From Acephala macrosclerotiorum (lineage: Eukaryota; Ascomycota; Leotiomycetes; Helotiales; Mollisiaceae), in the NCBI GenBank assembly GCA_014904845.1, contig MU119269.1:1-64000 (forward strand): a DNA stretch of 64,000 nucleotides, read 5' to 3'. Below are positions 10,346-23,279 of the stretch, piece after piece. Position 1 is the first letter of the stretch; each line of letters starts with the position of its first letter. Below the pieces are notes generated by a model, which saw only the letters and a list, made by a program, of their open reading frames with translations, was not told the DNA's origin and ran no database searches. Made by a program: the position numbers and the translations under genes.

Positions 10346-11427
10346 GCTATGAAGTCTCCCGCTGCCTATCTCACTATTTCTGGACCTTATCACCAAATCG
10401 AGAAAGGGAGGAAGTTGATCTTCAAGGGTTGAATTGTCTCTCACCAATGCAGTCTAGGTGTACTTCGGTTCTGGCGTTCCTCAGATGAAGGAGATTTTCT
10501 AGGAAGGACCTTCAGAACATGACTAGATGCGGAGAAGTGGTGTTCAGAAGAGAGGTCTTAACGTTGGGGTTTCGGCTGTCATCAGTAAGGATTGTTACCT
10601 TTAAACCTCTTCTGAAAGTCCCAAATCCTCGCCTCCATGGCAGACAACCAGATCTCCACACGCTTTTCATCGTCTCATAGGTGACCCGAGAAAGAAACCA
10701 TTCTACAGTGCCAATGCGTGTTTAACGTCCCCCTCCTCGTCCATGCGCACAACATCGGACGTTCATCATCTTATGATGTTGTCAATTGATAGATTTGTCT
10801 TTTGATCGTCAGGTGCAAAGTTCTAGCTTGAAGCATCGGACCCGATGCTTCACCCGGAGATAACATTAAGATGCCAAAACACCACAGGTCCGAAAGACTC
10901 TTGGTGGCAGCGGGAAGGACCCACGACATCTCCCGAACTGAGCCGCACGCCTGCAGACGACACTAGAATCTCGAGCTTCTTATTCGTTTCATGCTCAACT
11001 CAACTCAGCCTAGCTGGCTGCGTGAGGCTACAACGAAGCAGCAGGAAGAAGGATTACTGGATCCGGGTACTCGAGTCCAGAATTTGATTTGTCGTCGTGG
11101 CTGGGCTTCACCTGCATTCGGGTTGTTTCTCAGCCCGAAATGAAGCTAGAAGAAGGCTGATCACGCCCGCAGGGTAAGGCTGCGTCCATGGACTATCCGG
11201 GCCTCACCTTTGCATTTTAATTTCACTTCATTCACCAACAACTATTTATACTGGTGCGTTCTCCCTTCGTTCTAACTTTCATTTCACCCCATCAACACAC
11301 TCAAATAACCTACGAACTCTGCAACCCTTCAGTAATCCAGCTTGTCAACAGACACGCCCCCGCCTTTACACCCCACCACCAACAGACCAAACAAACAAGC
11401 AAGGACAACAACACATCAGCAACAGCT
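10346..11427. other. Intergenic and 5' region of the FAD monooxygenase
   Basis: No coding sequence was found. The last part is probably promoter and 5' leader. A TATA-like TATTTATA lies near 11244, about 180 bp before the ATG, and the 11250-11427 stretch is CA-rich like many fungal 5' leaders. A hairpin-capable palindrome is listed separately. Confidence 0.5.
10830..10851. other. Near-perfect 22-bp inverted repeat
   Basis: Nine bases, GAAGCATCG, are followed after four bases (GACC) by the exact reverse complement CGATGCTTC. The centre holds CGG/CCG-type triplets, which Zn2Cys6 regulators often bind as inverted pairs. It lies about 580 bp upstream of the FAD monooxygenase ATG. Whether it is a binding site or chance is not decidable from one copy. 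Confidence 0.55.
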
Positions 11428-12672
11428 ATGTCTACCACCCCAAAGATTGCTATTGTCGGCGCAGGCCCAGCTGGTCTCACGTAAGTAAAGTAGAATAAAC
11501 TACCATGACTTTCGAGCTAAACTATTGGTAGGCTCGGCGCCATTTTGCAAAAGAACTCCATTCCATTCACTATCTACGATTCAGATGCATCCCCAAACGA
11601 GCGAAATCAAGGCGGAACCCTCGATCTCCACCCTCAGGGCGGTCAAGCCGCTCTCAAGGTAGCCGGCCTCTGGGACCAATTCACTAAGTTCGCACGACCA
11701 GAATCCGATGTGCTGAAGATCGTCAAGAACGATGGTGAAGTCCTTTGGGACGGAAACACTATCGACAAGCGTGAGGTTCCCGGGGAAGAGAAGTTCGCCA
11801 ACCGACCCGAGATCGACCGATCGGCTTTGAAGGAAATACTACTCAGTGCTGTCAAGCCAGTCCAATGGGGCAAGCATTTGAAGGAGGCTGTTGCTGGCGA
11901 GGGCGGAAAATACGACTTGCACTTTGCGGACGGTACTGTCGAGAAGGACTTCGATTTTGTTGTCGGCGCTGATGGAGCCTGGTCTAAGATTCGTAAGCTG
12001 GTCACTGAAGGGATGCCTACGTACTCCGGTATCAGCTTGATCGAGTGCTGGTCTTACGATGTCGTCAAGAAGAATCCTTGGATGTCGGAGTATGTTGGTG
12101 CTGGTAGCTGTTACTCATTCGGTGAGGGTCGCACCATTCAGATTCAACGTATCGGCGATGGGAGCATTCGCGCCTATGCCTGCCTCCGCAAGCCAGAGTC
12201 ATTCCTCAAAGACTGTGGCATTGACTGGACTGATTCCGAGTCTGCCAAGAAGCAATATATCGAGGAGTATTTCGGTGATTGCGGTGCCGACTTGAAGAGA
12301 GTAATCTTGGAGAGCAACGACCACTTGGTTCCTCGCGTCCTCTATCAACTACCCGTCGGCTTCACATGGGAATCGAGGCCTGGTGTTACCCTCGTCGGCG
12401 ACGCAGCTCATTTCATGACTCCATTCGGCGGTGTTGGTGTCAACGCTGCAATGATGGACTCCTTGTCTCTCGCTCATGAGATCATCAAGTACGTTGAAGC
12501 TGGCTCCGAAGGCAAGTTGGCGAATGTCGTCAAGCAATACGAGACGGACATGTTCCCCCGTGGTGAGATGTTTGCAAAGAAAACCATGGATAACATGAAG
12601 AAGCACTTCAGCGCTGGTGGCAGTGAGCATTTGGCTGGACGTCTGCTTACTCGTTTCCCTAGAAAGTCCTGA
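11428..12672 (+). CDS. FAD-dependent monooxygenase (TetX/PHBH-like)
   Basis: Two exons (11428-11480 and 11532-12672) separated by a 51-nt intron (GTAAGT donor, TAG acceptor) give 397 aa. The dinucleotide-binding motif IAIVGAGPAGLTLGAIL near the N-terminus spans the intron and is completed only by splicing. Other group A flavoprotein hydroxylase marks are the GGTLDLHPQGG segment (~residue 50), DFVVGADGAWSKIR (DG motif, ~residue 170) and VTLVGDAAHFMTPFGGVGVN (GD motif, ~residue 310). Such enzymes hydroxylate small aromatic or polyketide substrates using NAD(P)H and oxygen, and TetX inactivates tetracyclines; the substrate here is unknown. The length is normal for the family, no defect is visible, and the start ATG follows a CA-rich leader. 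Confidence 0.9.
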
Positions 12673-13624
12673 TGGGATTGCTTTCGCAGACGTTTATGGG
12701 GCAAATTGCTACTGGCATGGAAGGGACGTTGCGGCTTTTGTTTTTCTCGATGATATCACTGGTGTGGCATGGGCTTTAGGATTCGCGTTGTTTTCGAACT
12801 TAATGCTAGGGAGATACTTCTATTTTCGATTGAGCATGGGATGGCATGGCGTTGCTTCGCATGATTTCCCATAGACCTGGATAAAATTCGATGTTCTACA
12901 GTTCTTTTCGCTCCTGAATTTACTATGATGTCCAATTTTCCTCGAGACCTCAAGATTCACACTCCGATATAGAACTTCTTCCATAACCACTCCGTAGAAT
13001 GCATCATTTGGCTATGGTTATGAAAAGTCTGGTCAGCTAGACGACGTGCATCTTCTACTCTTGGATGCATAAGGGGTTTTTTTAATTCGCTAAGGATGGG
13101 CAAGGAAGTTCTCAACCACTAATATACCCGAAACTTCAGCATCTTGCATTGTCACACATCTTCCACGAAAGACACAACACGCGCAACTCTGATGGCAGAA
13201 TGCTCTCTGATATTGACCTTGCGCTTCATCCTAGTCAATCTAGCACACCAAGGAGCTGAGATAAACGCCATCTAATCACCATACCATGAGCACCCACTTG
13301 CCGAGCTAATTCCCGCCCACATGCTCGCGAATGAATGCGCTCAAGTCAAATATGCCAACCCAAGTACTGTGTCCCGTACTATTCTCAAATCAAAGCAGCA
13401 AAAGCAGGGAAGTGAGAAGTAAAAGAGCAAGATGCATGTCGTGCAAGCCGAGTAAGTATCAGTCGGCACCTTCCCAAAACGTGTGCGATTTGTACGCCTC
13501 ATTTGCGCCAGTTTCCGTGCTTCCTGCAGTTTATATCTGTTTTCCCCATTCCATGGGCCCATTTCGCTCCGACGCCGAACATCAAAGCAAAGTAAGCAAT
13601 CATAAAGTCGTTGCGCGTGAAGTT
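12673..13624. other. Intergenic between convergent genes
   Basis: This is the 3' flank of both the FAD monooxygenase and the ubiquitin hydrolase gene. Short frames occur on both strands but none is convincing. An AT run at ~13077-13090 is the only low-complexity feature. Confidence 0.5.
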
Positions 13625-16600
13625 CTAGATGTCTACCCGCTCCCGCATGATGTCCTCAAGGCGGTCCATGGGCGGCTCGCTAGAGTCATCATAGGGGTCA
13701 TCCGAACCATCCCAGTCTATTGAAGTCAGTTGCGAATTTGCAATGAGGAAACGAATTTATGCCTACCCGACATATCATCTTCGAGTTCTTCAACAACCAT
13801 CTTTCTCACCGCGGGAAGGACGGCTACATGACCAGTCAGTTCAATGGAATGGTCGCCAGGCAGCGGGCGTAACATACCTCCGTATTGCTCAAAGAAGCGA
13901 CGAACGTAAATGTCATCGTGGTCTTCTGGGTCAAAAAACTCCTTGACATTTTCAATCACCCCTTGAATCTGTTCGAGGATTGATCGAACAGCAGGCTGAC
14001 GTTGCCGGACAAAGCGGTCGTGCATATAATCAAGACAAGCAAGCCCTAGTTTCTTGGCCGTCATTGCGATGACCGCTGACTTCTCCTGTGCCTCTTCCGA
14101 TGAGCCAAAGTCAATTTCGGGGCCATGTTTAAGAACTAGGTCTTGTAACAACGACTCCGTACTTTGCCGGACCAACGAGTCGGAATCAGTCAATAACGCT
14201 GGGCCCCAAACATGGATTTGCTCAAGGAATAACTTGGAGACGTCTTCCTTGGAAACATTCAGCTGGCCGTCTTCGGTATTTAGCACATCCCTAAAGAATT
14301 GTAGAAAGTCGTTACCATCCCCGTCGCAATGAGAAGCAACCTTAGACGCGTGTGAGAGAATGGTGTAGAATGCCTTAGAACTCTTAGAGTTCTCGCAAAA
14401 GAGTATTGCTGCTCGGAGGAACGATCTGGTATGGAGTCTCTGCTTGATGCCGTGTAAGATGGCTTGAAGAATGTACGAGTCCAAAGTCTCAGGCCAGTCG
14501 AGGAGGTGAATGATAATCGTCTCAGTAGCAGGAAGATTTTGTTCGATCATCAAAAGCTTCTCGACCAGGATATGAGCCTGATTTCTTGTCCAATGCTGCA
14601 TGATGAGATGGCGCTCGTTGAATGTGAGAGGGATCGGACAATCGTGTATGGCAAGCTCAAGACGCTCATCCTCGTCCGCCAGAGATTCAGATGCAGCATC
14701 GCACGTCTGGATAAGCGTGCACAGAAGGCCAATCACACTATCATAAGACACCGGTCTGGAAGGCAAACGTTTTGAGATGATGGTGAGCATCTTTTGATAC
14801 TGTTGGCCAATAGGAAGCAACGAATCGGCGCTGATGATCTCGAGTGATTTGCGCAAGAATCCTGCGTCCAGAAGGAGAGTAGCTTCACGCTTGCCCATCT
14901 TGGCAATGTTCCAAAGAAGCCCAAAGTATTCAGGCCAGGCGCGCGTATTGGTCTGAAATACTTCAAACAGCTTGTTGAGAGCTTGAACCATCTTCTGGAT
15001 TAGCTGAGGATCAGTGTCTTCCGCATCGTCGGCGCTGTCGTCCTCGTCACCGAAACCGTATGCGTAGGCGGCACCAACTCTGACTCTGCCCAAGGCGAAG
15101 AGAATCGACGCCGCGATGTCATTACGGACGACTACGTCAGGATTCTTAAGCAGTAATGCCTTGAGAGCTTCGGGACAGTCGAAGAACCATTCCAAGTAAT
15201 CACGGCTGCATTCTGCACAGCTGTTACATATCTGTCTGATTGCCATCATAAAATTTGGGAAATCCGGGATGTCCTTCGAGCGCGCGAAGACTTGATCGAG
15301 ATGATTCGCTGCCGCATTTAGGGAATCCTTTTCCATTCGATGTGCGGAGGAGCAATGGCCACCATTGATTTGCTTGACATTAGAGAGCATCTTGATGACA
15401 AACGTGGCGTGTGACGGGTCGTAGAGGCAGTACTTGCGCATAAGGATTTCGTTCTCCATAGCAATGAAATTGGCAAGCTGTGTTGGCACGGTGAGTCGAA
15501 CAGGACTGGACAAGCTGGATTGCAGCAAAGCTTGACGCTGCGCAACCAATGTTGATGAGCGTTGATAGAACAGCATATAAGCACTCCAGGTCTTGTCATA
15601 TTGCAGGCCTGTATCGAGAGGGCCTCGGTACTCGGGGCCGCCGAAGCAAGCACTCTCCATGACGTTAGGATCCCAAGGAGTGACGGTGTCATCATTGAAT
15701 TCGACCCAATTCTCCTTGTCGCCAGCGGACGGTCTCTCGCGAATGAAGGAGTAGTAATGACCCGACTCGGCAGTTCCAGCATGGACAAGGATGCCAACAA
15801 GCTCGAACATATCTTCAGGAATGTCCTCAGGGCTATCCATCAAATGCTCCACTTTGTATGGCTTCATATCGATCACCTTAGGAAAGGAGAAGTGATCGTT
15901 AATCTTGCTGCGTTGCATACTTCGCACATTGAAGTCAAATCTCTTCAAGTGAAAAATCAGGTTATCAGGGATCTCTTTGAGACATGCTCTCTTGACAGCA
16001 TCGACATGAAGATCGCACTGTGAGCATTTGTATTTGTTGTCACCCTCCATAACTTCGCCGTCGACGTAGGCCTGCAAACTTTCTTGCAGGCAGGTCTTGC
16101 CCTTGATGTCACATTGGATCGCTGAGAATGGCTCAAGGCGTTCGGAAATGTGGGGGCACTCTTTCGACTTGACTTGTTGCACGAGTTGGCCGCCGTAAAA
16201 GGATCTAAAATCCCGCTTTGTATCTGGCGCAAAAATCTGGCCCTCCCAACGATCAAACAGCAGATTGTAGAATTCGTCTACGTCCATCTGGATTGTGACG
16301 TCAATCTGGGACTCGTCGTAGGTTCGGATAGAGCTTGCAAGATTCGCCGGATCGACATATCTCTTGAAGCTATTCTGCATATGTCCAAACAGCTGCTGAG
16401 TCTCGGACAACAATTTTTGGCTGTTAAGACTGTCGCTAACGTGAGCGTTCAGCATGAATTCCCGAAATGGAACGTTCATGAAGAGCTGAGTGAATAGCGA
16501 GTTCAGGTAGCAAGTGTTGGAAAGATTTCTCAAGCCAACATAGCCAGTGTGCGATCTTATCGATTTGGCTCTCTCGAATTGGAAGCTCAAGTCGTAACTG

Positions 16601-19600
16601 TACGGTCCTATTCGAAGGTTAATACGAGAAATGACCGGGATTATTCACAATGTACCTTCGTCGCTACGCTCGTACGGCACTAGTTCTGCCATTAAACTGA
16701 CCACCTTGAGATACTCTCGTTCATCATCCTTCACCAAGAAGTATATTGTCTCGGCCAAGGTCTGTCTAGTGACGGGATTAAGCAAAGGGATGCTAGTTTT
16801 GATAACATCTTGCTGCTCAACAGATAACTCCGGAAAGAGGTGTGTCTTAAACAATTTTGTTCCGATCGAACTACAGTCGTAAGCACAAGCTTAACACACG
16901 GCACTCACTTGGACTTACCCGCAAGTTAGAGTTTGCCGAGAAGACTTCGCCCGCTGGGCAGCAGACAGGAGAAGATTTGCAAGGCCATGTGCAACCATGT
17001 CGACGCTTTCCGGATGGCCGACGGTCTGCATAAAATGATTAGAATTTGGAAGAATGCATGAGCCAATGCCTACATACCTCCACGCATTGGTGTCTCAGTA
17101 GTAAACTGCCCCATTTCGTCACTAGATCATTCAAATTCAAAACATCAAGAGTAGTGCTCGAGGCTGCCAGCTTATTGAAGAGTGTATGTGCTAGCGTGAA
17201 TGTCTCCTCGCAGTGCTCTGCTTGTGCTGTGGCTACTGGGATGAGGTCACGAACCATTCGCCAGAACGTTACGGCGAAATTGATTGTGGGCATTTGAGCA
17301 GGGCTGGAGAGGTTAGAGATTAGACGTGGTCAATCGTTAGAGTACGGATCATACCTAGGGGTCGAGCCGCATTTCTGTATAACGTGTTTTACGACACTCT
17401 TGCGAATCGCTGGCCGAGTGTCATCAAGCAGAAGTTCTCGTAAGAGGCACTCCGATTCCAGATGTGAGGCAAACGAATTCCAAAGCTCGAGGCTGTGCGA
17501 CGATGCGTCGAGTATAGCCTCGAATGATCTCCAGGTCAAATGAACAGAATTCTGCGAAGTCTCGCTCTTCATTGCACCATATAACAATTGTAAGAGGCGC
17601 TTGAGAAGTGTATCATTGAGAAGAGTTGCTAATGAGCTCGGAAGAGGTGATTCTATCTTGCATCAGCATGGAGGTTCGGCAGTATAAGGGGAATTACCTT
17701 TGAGAAGTTTTATGAAGCAATCGAGCAGGTGTAAAGCAAGGCAATCCTTGAGATTATCGCTGCCACATTGATCTAGCACGTCGGGATCGGATATCGCTGC
17801 AACTAAAAGTTGAATAGCCCTCAACAGCAAAGTTTCCTTCAGTGCCGCCTGCAAAAGTTAGATGAGCAGTGGTGATATGCGGAAAGGGACGAAACCAACC
17901 TGTTTTGATTGAGTTGATACATGATCTCGAAGACAATGGATGGCGTAAAGGGATTTGAATGGATGACCCGAAGGGAACATCACTGCGTAGGAGACATCTG
18001 ACTCGATGTCCTCAACCATGCGCTCGTAGATTGGAAACTTGATCAAGAAGTAGTATATCTAGAATAGTAAGTCAGCAGTGAGTGAGATACGAGATACGTG
18101 TACATACCTCTTGTGCAACCTTCTCGTGCATCGCAAGATAGCTCCACAAATCATCGAAATGCTTGGTAATCTCGGCTTCCAAGGAGCCTTTCCCGGCGAG
18201 GAACCCATCTGATGTGTCACGACTTCGTACGAGAACTAGACCGTTGAGATTAAGTTCTTCGAGTGACTTGCAGACATCAACCTCGTCAGGATTGACTTCT
18301 CGACCTCCACAGTAGACCTTGTAGCTCTTAAAACCGGTAGCCTTTTGTAGGCTCGCAAAGAGCGATGCGGCAGTGTTCCGAGAACCAAGAGTCAAGGTTT
18401 TGATTTCAGTCTGCTTGCTGCCATCGAATGACTGGTACTTGAGAGTCAGAGGTTCACCTTCCAGAGCAGTTGTCGCGGTAGCAATTGGCGATCTTGATTT
18501 CGGGGTGGCGAATTGTGGCTTGGTCTGATATGCTCGCAAGAATTCACGAAGCACGGCTAAAGATCGTGCAAAGATCTTCTCTTGCTCGTGAAACTGGTCT
18601 TCGGAAGCCACAATGACCATCCCTTCGTCCGAGCCACTGGAAGCGCCATCATTGAATGTCTTCAGCTGAGAGGCAGCGCCTTTGAGTTGCTTCAAGCATC
18701 GGTCCACCAGAGCCAGATGGATATTCCGGGCCATTGCGCGAGGAATGGACAAGATCAAAGCCGAATCGACAAAGACTGCCACCAGAATCTTGATGGCCTC
18801 TGCATCAATGGTATTAGGAGGAGCAGTCAGGATCATATGCCACAGCTGTTCAAGTGCAGGCGACTCGAACTCGCGTTGCTCTTCAGCAAAGTCAGGCCGA
18901 ACCTCTTCTAGCCAGGAACGAACCGCCTCGTGTGCAAAATCCAACGCGCCTTTCGTGAAACAGTAGGAGGGTAATCCTGGCAAGTACGTCTGAAAGCACG
19001 AAAGAAGAAAGCTATTCTTGGATGCGTACGGTCGTTGTACTGCAGCATTGAGGATCTGCCACGAAATGTTTCTCTCTGCCAGTGATTTTGACTCGCTCCC
19101 CACAAGGATATTCCAAAGTCGCTCGCCAAGTTCGGGTGAGATTGAATCTGGATCGCATGTGATAACAGAGAGTAGCAATTCGCGACGAGCGATACTTGTC
19201 GTGCTAGCTGGGATCGGCTGATCGGCTGAAGCAAGAACAACTGATTCTAATTCCTGGACCAATAGCTCGGTTAAGCCATGATCAGACGTCAGGACCCGAA
19301 GTTCCACGTCCATTCTCGGAAGCTGTCGAAGAAGATTGTTGATGACGCAGATACTACCAGCAGCTGTAGCACTTCTTGCAGAGATGTCACCAATGCAGGC
19401 CAAGTAGATATTGTTTCGTACATCAGGGCTAGGTCCGCTTGCTAGTAATTCTCTGAAGGTGTATGTGGCCCAATTTTGCAGGTCGACATAGTTTGCAGGC
19501 GATTCTGCTGTCATGATTGATGCTTCGCGAATGACTCGGACACAGAGATCGTATGGTGGTGCGTCAACATAAGGGATGGCTTCTGGTGTGGTTTTCTTCA

Positions 19601-21736
19601 CCAACTCCTTGAACAAGGTCGTGCAGAATTCTCGCATGGGCGTAGTGAGGGATGATAGTGGAATGCAGCTGACCTTTTTGCTGAAATAAAGCAGACAATC
19701 GTAATCGGCCAGATGCATGCAACGGCAGATCATTCGTAGAATAGCCTCAACAACTCTGGGGTCTTGGCTATTGGCCACTGTTTGCCAAATCATGTCTGTC
19801 TGTTCCGAATTGTATGTCTTTGTGACGATGAGGAAGCCTAGAATGTTGTTGCTCTCGTTTATGATCTCAGGATGGGACCCAATACCGACGAGATAGTCAA
19901 CAATTTGATGCCTAGTTACGTAATTTGCCATGTAGAGGAGAGGTGGGCTTTGCGTAACGTCATTGCCTTTGTATTTGTTGTAAAGGCCTAGTAAATCGGC
20001 ACACATTGTCGTGACGCCCGCAACGCGTAGCTGCATCTGAGCCGAAGTGATGAGCTTCTTCAACATGGCGAACTTCCACTCCATAGAAAAGACGTCTGGG
20101 ATGTGTTGCCTAAGAAGGCCGGTATAGTCGGGTCGAGATCGTTCCAGAACTTCCCTAGTAGCACTGCTGTCGAATTGCAGGGTGCTGTTCAGGATGCTGT
20201 GCAGATTGGCTAGGTTACTAAGTGCAGCTTCTGGTGAGAGAAACGTGACATGCTTCTCAATGATAGCTTCCAGACCCGTTGACATGACCTTGAAGAATTC
20301 GTAGCCCTGCAAAACTCTCTGCTTGGCGCCGGCGATTAGTTGCTGGTGTGTGATGTCCGCTCCGTCAAAGCAAGCAGAGGCATCCACGACGATCTTGCCA
20401 GCAAGTCGGCATGGATCGGTGAGACAATCAACGACCTTCGGAAAGCTGGCGATCGATCTCAAGTGACCCTGGACGAGCTTCGTAAGAGCCAGGATTGTTC
20501 CTCCCTCAGTCTGAAATCCTTCCGACAGGCGACCCATATCATCATCCCAATTCCAATTATAGTGGTTTTCCAGATTGCGTCCAAGGTGGTTGGTCTCGTC
20601 TGTGCGAAGTAGGTAGGCGAGAGCTGATACATAGCCTCGCGAGCCAAGATCAGGCTCTATATCGTCCTTGCCTTTTTGTGCGCAGTACGAGAGTGTTCTG
20701 ACATCCATGGCGACAAATTTGCCTGCGAGCCTGGCCATCTGGACCATCATTTCGCTAAGAGCAAGGCGGCCGTCACGACTTCTTCGTAGAAATTCTCCAA
20801 AGAATCGGCTGGCTGTATTAGCAATGTTCCTCAGCGCATCTTGATGTTGCCATACCTTCTCCAACTCAATGCCCAGAAGACCTCAGGAAGTAGTCCAAAG
20901 AACTCTCGATTATTGGTGTAGTTATGGTAAAAGGTTTCCAAATCTCTACATGCCAGGAGATAATTGTCAATCCAGTCGCGCATCTTGATGAATGCCTCTT
21001 CGCTGTCGACAGCATCTATGAAGGTTAGCATTGAGCTAAATGTTATGATTTGGGACCTACCATATTGGAAATATCTTGCAAGTCTGCGGACTGTTTGGGT
21101 CAATGCTTCTCCCTCCGAAAAATAAGGAAAAGTTGTCAGAGGATCCATGTACGCATCTTGGTCGAGAAATGCTACCACAGGATCATGTTCATATTCCGAA
21201 ACATCGTCTTCCACCTGGTGAACCTCCTCAATTAACGGACTGCCAGTAGAAGAAGGGGACGATGAGGGTGTTTCAACAGCTGGGACTGTCGACAATGCAT
21301 CGCTTTCCGATTCGATGCTAGCTCTTGCACCGTTGTCATCCGCACCATTCGGCATCTTGGAGGGTGTTGTAGGTGAAGGGGGTGAGGAGGGTATAGGATC
21401 GAGAGGTCGATTGGTTCGCAGGTTGATTGTGACCCGGCTTGAGGTAGGTTCTACAGAAGGCTGCTCGGAAGAAGCACGCGTGGGTGTGGATGGTGCAAGA
21501 GGATCCACCTCAGCTCTGGTGCTGGTGGTTTCCCCCTGTAACGATGAGGTCGATGACATTTGTGAATCCCCCGCCGACGCCCCAACCGGAACTGTATCTA
21601 CTGACCGACTTCGAGAACCCCCGCGTGAGGTTCGCTGGCGCTTGCGCGATGTTTGGTCAGTGTTGTCGTCAAAAGGGTTTGGGCGACCTGAGCAAGGCTC
21701 TGAGGATATCGCGCGTTCTCGTGGTGCTTCATCCAT
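13625..21736 (-). CDS. Giant ubiquitin carboxyl-terminal hydrolase (USP34/USP9X-like)
   Basis: Eleven exons on the minus strand: 21736-21061, 21015-20856, 20808-18108, 18058-17900, 17848-17698, 17652-17355, 17303-17078, 17025-16919, 16870-16656, 16607-13767 and 13716-13625. They give about 2,541 aa in one frame. The first ~200 residues are disordered and Ser/Pro-rich. A very long helical-repeat-like region follows, with a ubiquitin-like segment (SLFASLQKATGFKSYKVYCG) at the end of exon 3. The USP domain starts near residue 1587. Its Cys box is LRNLSNTCYLNSL (Cys ~1597), followed by QMDVDEFYNLL, a zinc-binding KYKCSQC, the His box GTAESGHYYSF (His ~1848) and WVEFNDDTVTPW. It should remove ubiquitin from proteins. 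All introns are 45-52 nt with good branch sites. The 47-nt second intron explains what otherwise looks like a frameshift. The gene is intact. Confidence 0.9.
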
Positions 21737-22400
21737 TTGGCAGGTGCAAACGTGTAATGAATTAGGAGGGGGTCCTAGGCAACGTGGAGCTTCGCTGCTG
21801 AAGAGCTCAGAAGCTTCTTAGGAAGGGTTGCATACGTTGCGCGGTCCCATCTGTGGAAGTTGAGGTTGATTGCTAGGCGAGACGTCGAGAAGCTGGATTG
21901 TGGAAGGTGTAAAGGCGTAATCCTGGATACGGCTTTGGGCAGTGTGCGGGAAGAGTTGCGGAAAGAAAGGATAGGGGCAGAAGGCGGAACAAAGACGAGC
22001 TCATGCAATGAATCAGAGCAAGCGGCAGAGAATCATCTGGGAGTCAAGAGTCGTCGTTGCTCATGCTCATGAAGCTCCTAGAAATTTGTACGGTCGCTTT
22101 CTTATCGAGTGACCGTGGTATGGAGGGGCTCACAAAGCTGTTCTCGCGAATGACTAAGCCTTTCCGAGACTAGCGTATGCACAGCTAGGCACCAGTCTCA
22201 CGAGCTGATGACATCAACAACACGATCCAAGTTGAATATTCATAAACCTCATTCACAAGATCTTTGAAGGAATGAGCAATGCATAAAGAATATGTTAATA
22301 TTCATCAGCATATTTCTTCTTATATTCAATACGACAATCGTCTGGCCAATTGATACTTTTCCTTGCTATTCTCACTCAAAAGTAGATATCGGCCAGATAA
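21737..22400. other. Intergenic upstream of the ubiquitin hydrolase
   Basis: This is probably the promoter and 5' leader of the minus-strand ubiquitin hydrolase gene. The part nearer 22250-22400 turns AT-richer. No convincing gene is present. Confidence 0.5.
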
Positions 22401-22870
22401 ATGACGAGTGGGAAACTAGATGAGCTGACTGTCCGAAATTTGGGAACGCAACAGATTCGCTTTTCACCATGGGATGATCAACAGGATGCAGTCGAGACAT
22501 ACAAGCTGGTTGATGCCGCTTTGTTTCAGCTCAAGATGGCTATGGTAATGGTTCCATGCAGCGCCAAAGCTTCAATGCATCTGTCAAAGCTTTGTATAAT
22601 ATGTATGCTCTATCCCCGCGACGCACGACGTTGCCCGAGCACACAGGCACTACCGTTAGAGTTGGTCTGGGCCTTACTGACAAGTTTCCCCTTGTTCGAC
22701 TAAGGTAGCTTTTTGTGGCTATCCCTAGCCCACCACTGGGAGATGCTCTTGCGCCTTCGGCATCTGCTGTTGAGACAGAAACTAGTCGACTTGCAGGGCC
22801 TTCGTCAACTCCATTGATTACTGAATCACCCATGCGAAGGAATCAGAGAAGCTCCTTTCTTGAGTTGGTC
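22401..22870 (+). pseudogene. Possible gene remnant at edge of RIP block
   Basis: Two adjacent frames look protein-like: DDQQDAVETYKLVDAALFQL in the first, and FNASVKALYNMYALSPRR followed by LPEHTGTTVRVGLGLTDKF in the second. A shift near 22558 and a stop near 22706 interrupt them. I do not recognise the family. It borders the 23.3-25.4 kb RIP block and is probably a decayed gene fragment. Confidence 0.3.
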
Positions 22871-23279
22871 TAAACATTTCGACTTCGTATTTCGAGGTGC
22901 TACTCGTTTGCTCTTTGAGGTGATATGTTAACGCGAATGCGGTTACGTGCATATGCCGCACTGTCTTACCACACTCTAATTGGACAGGTCTTTTAAACTT
23001 TGGACACTTATGATACAGCAAACTCGGCGTCATTTCCAACTGGCTAGCGTTTCTTTGGCTGGAAACCTCGATGTTCCTGTCAAAATAGTGGTCTGGGATG
23101 CCCTAAATCACGTGAATTGGCGTGGAACACTTGGTGTTTGCCTTTGACGATAGTTAAAGGTTTCCTGCTAGGGGAAAAAAAGTCCACGTAGGGGTTACGT
23201 AATAAAACGTGATATTTGCGGCACGTTTTTGCGCTAAGGCTTTGCCAAGAAACGCTAAAATGTGTCGCTTTTGGTATTT

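Noticed and set aside
13331..13723. Plus-strand 130-codon frame next to the ubiquitin hydrolase
   Set aside because: It overlaps the real last exon and last intron on the other strand and has no recognisable protein features.
20831..20864. Apparent frameshift or assembly error in the giant ubiquitin hydrolase
   Set aside because: A 47-nt intron with good donor, branch and acceptor removes the conflict, and all other exon phases agree with it.
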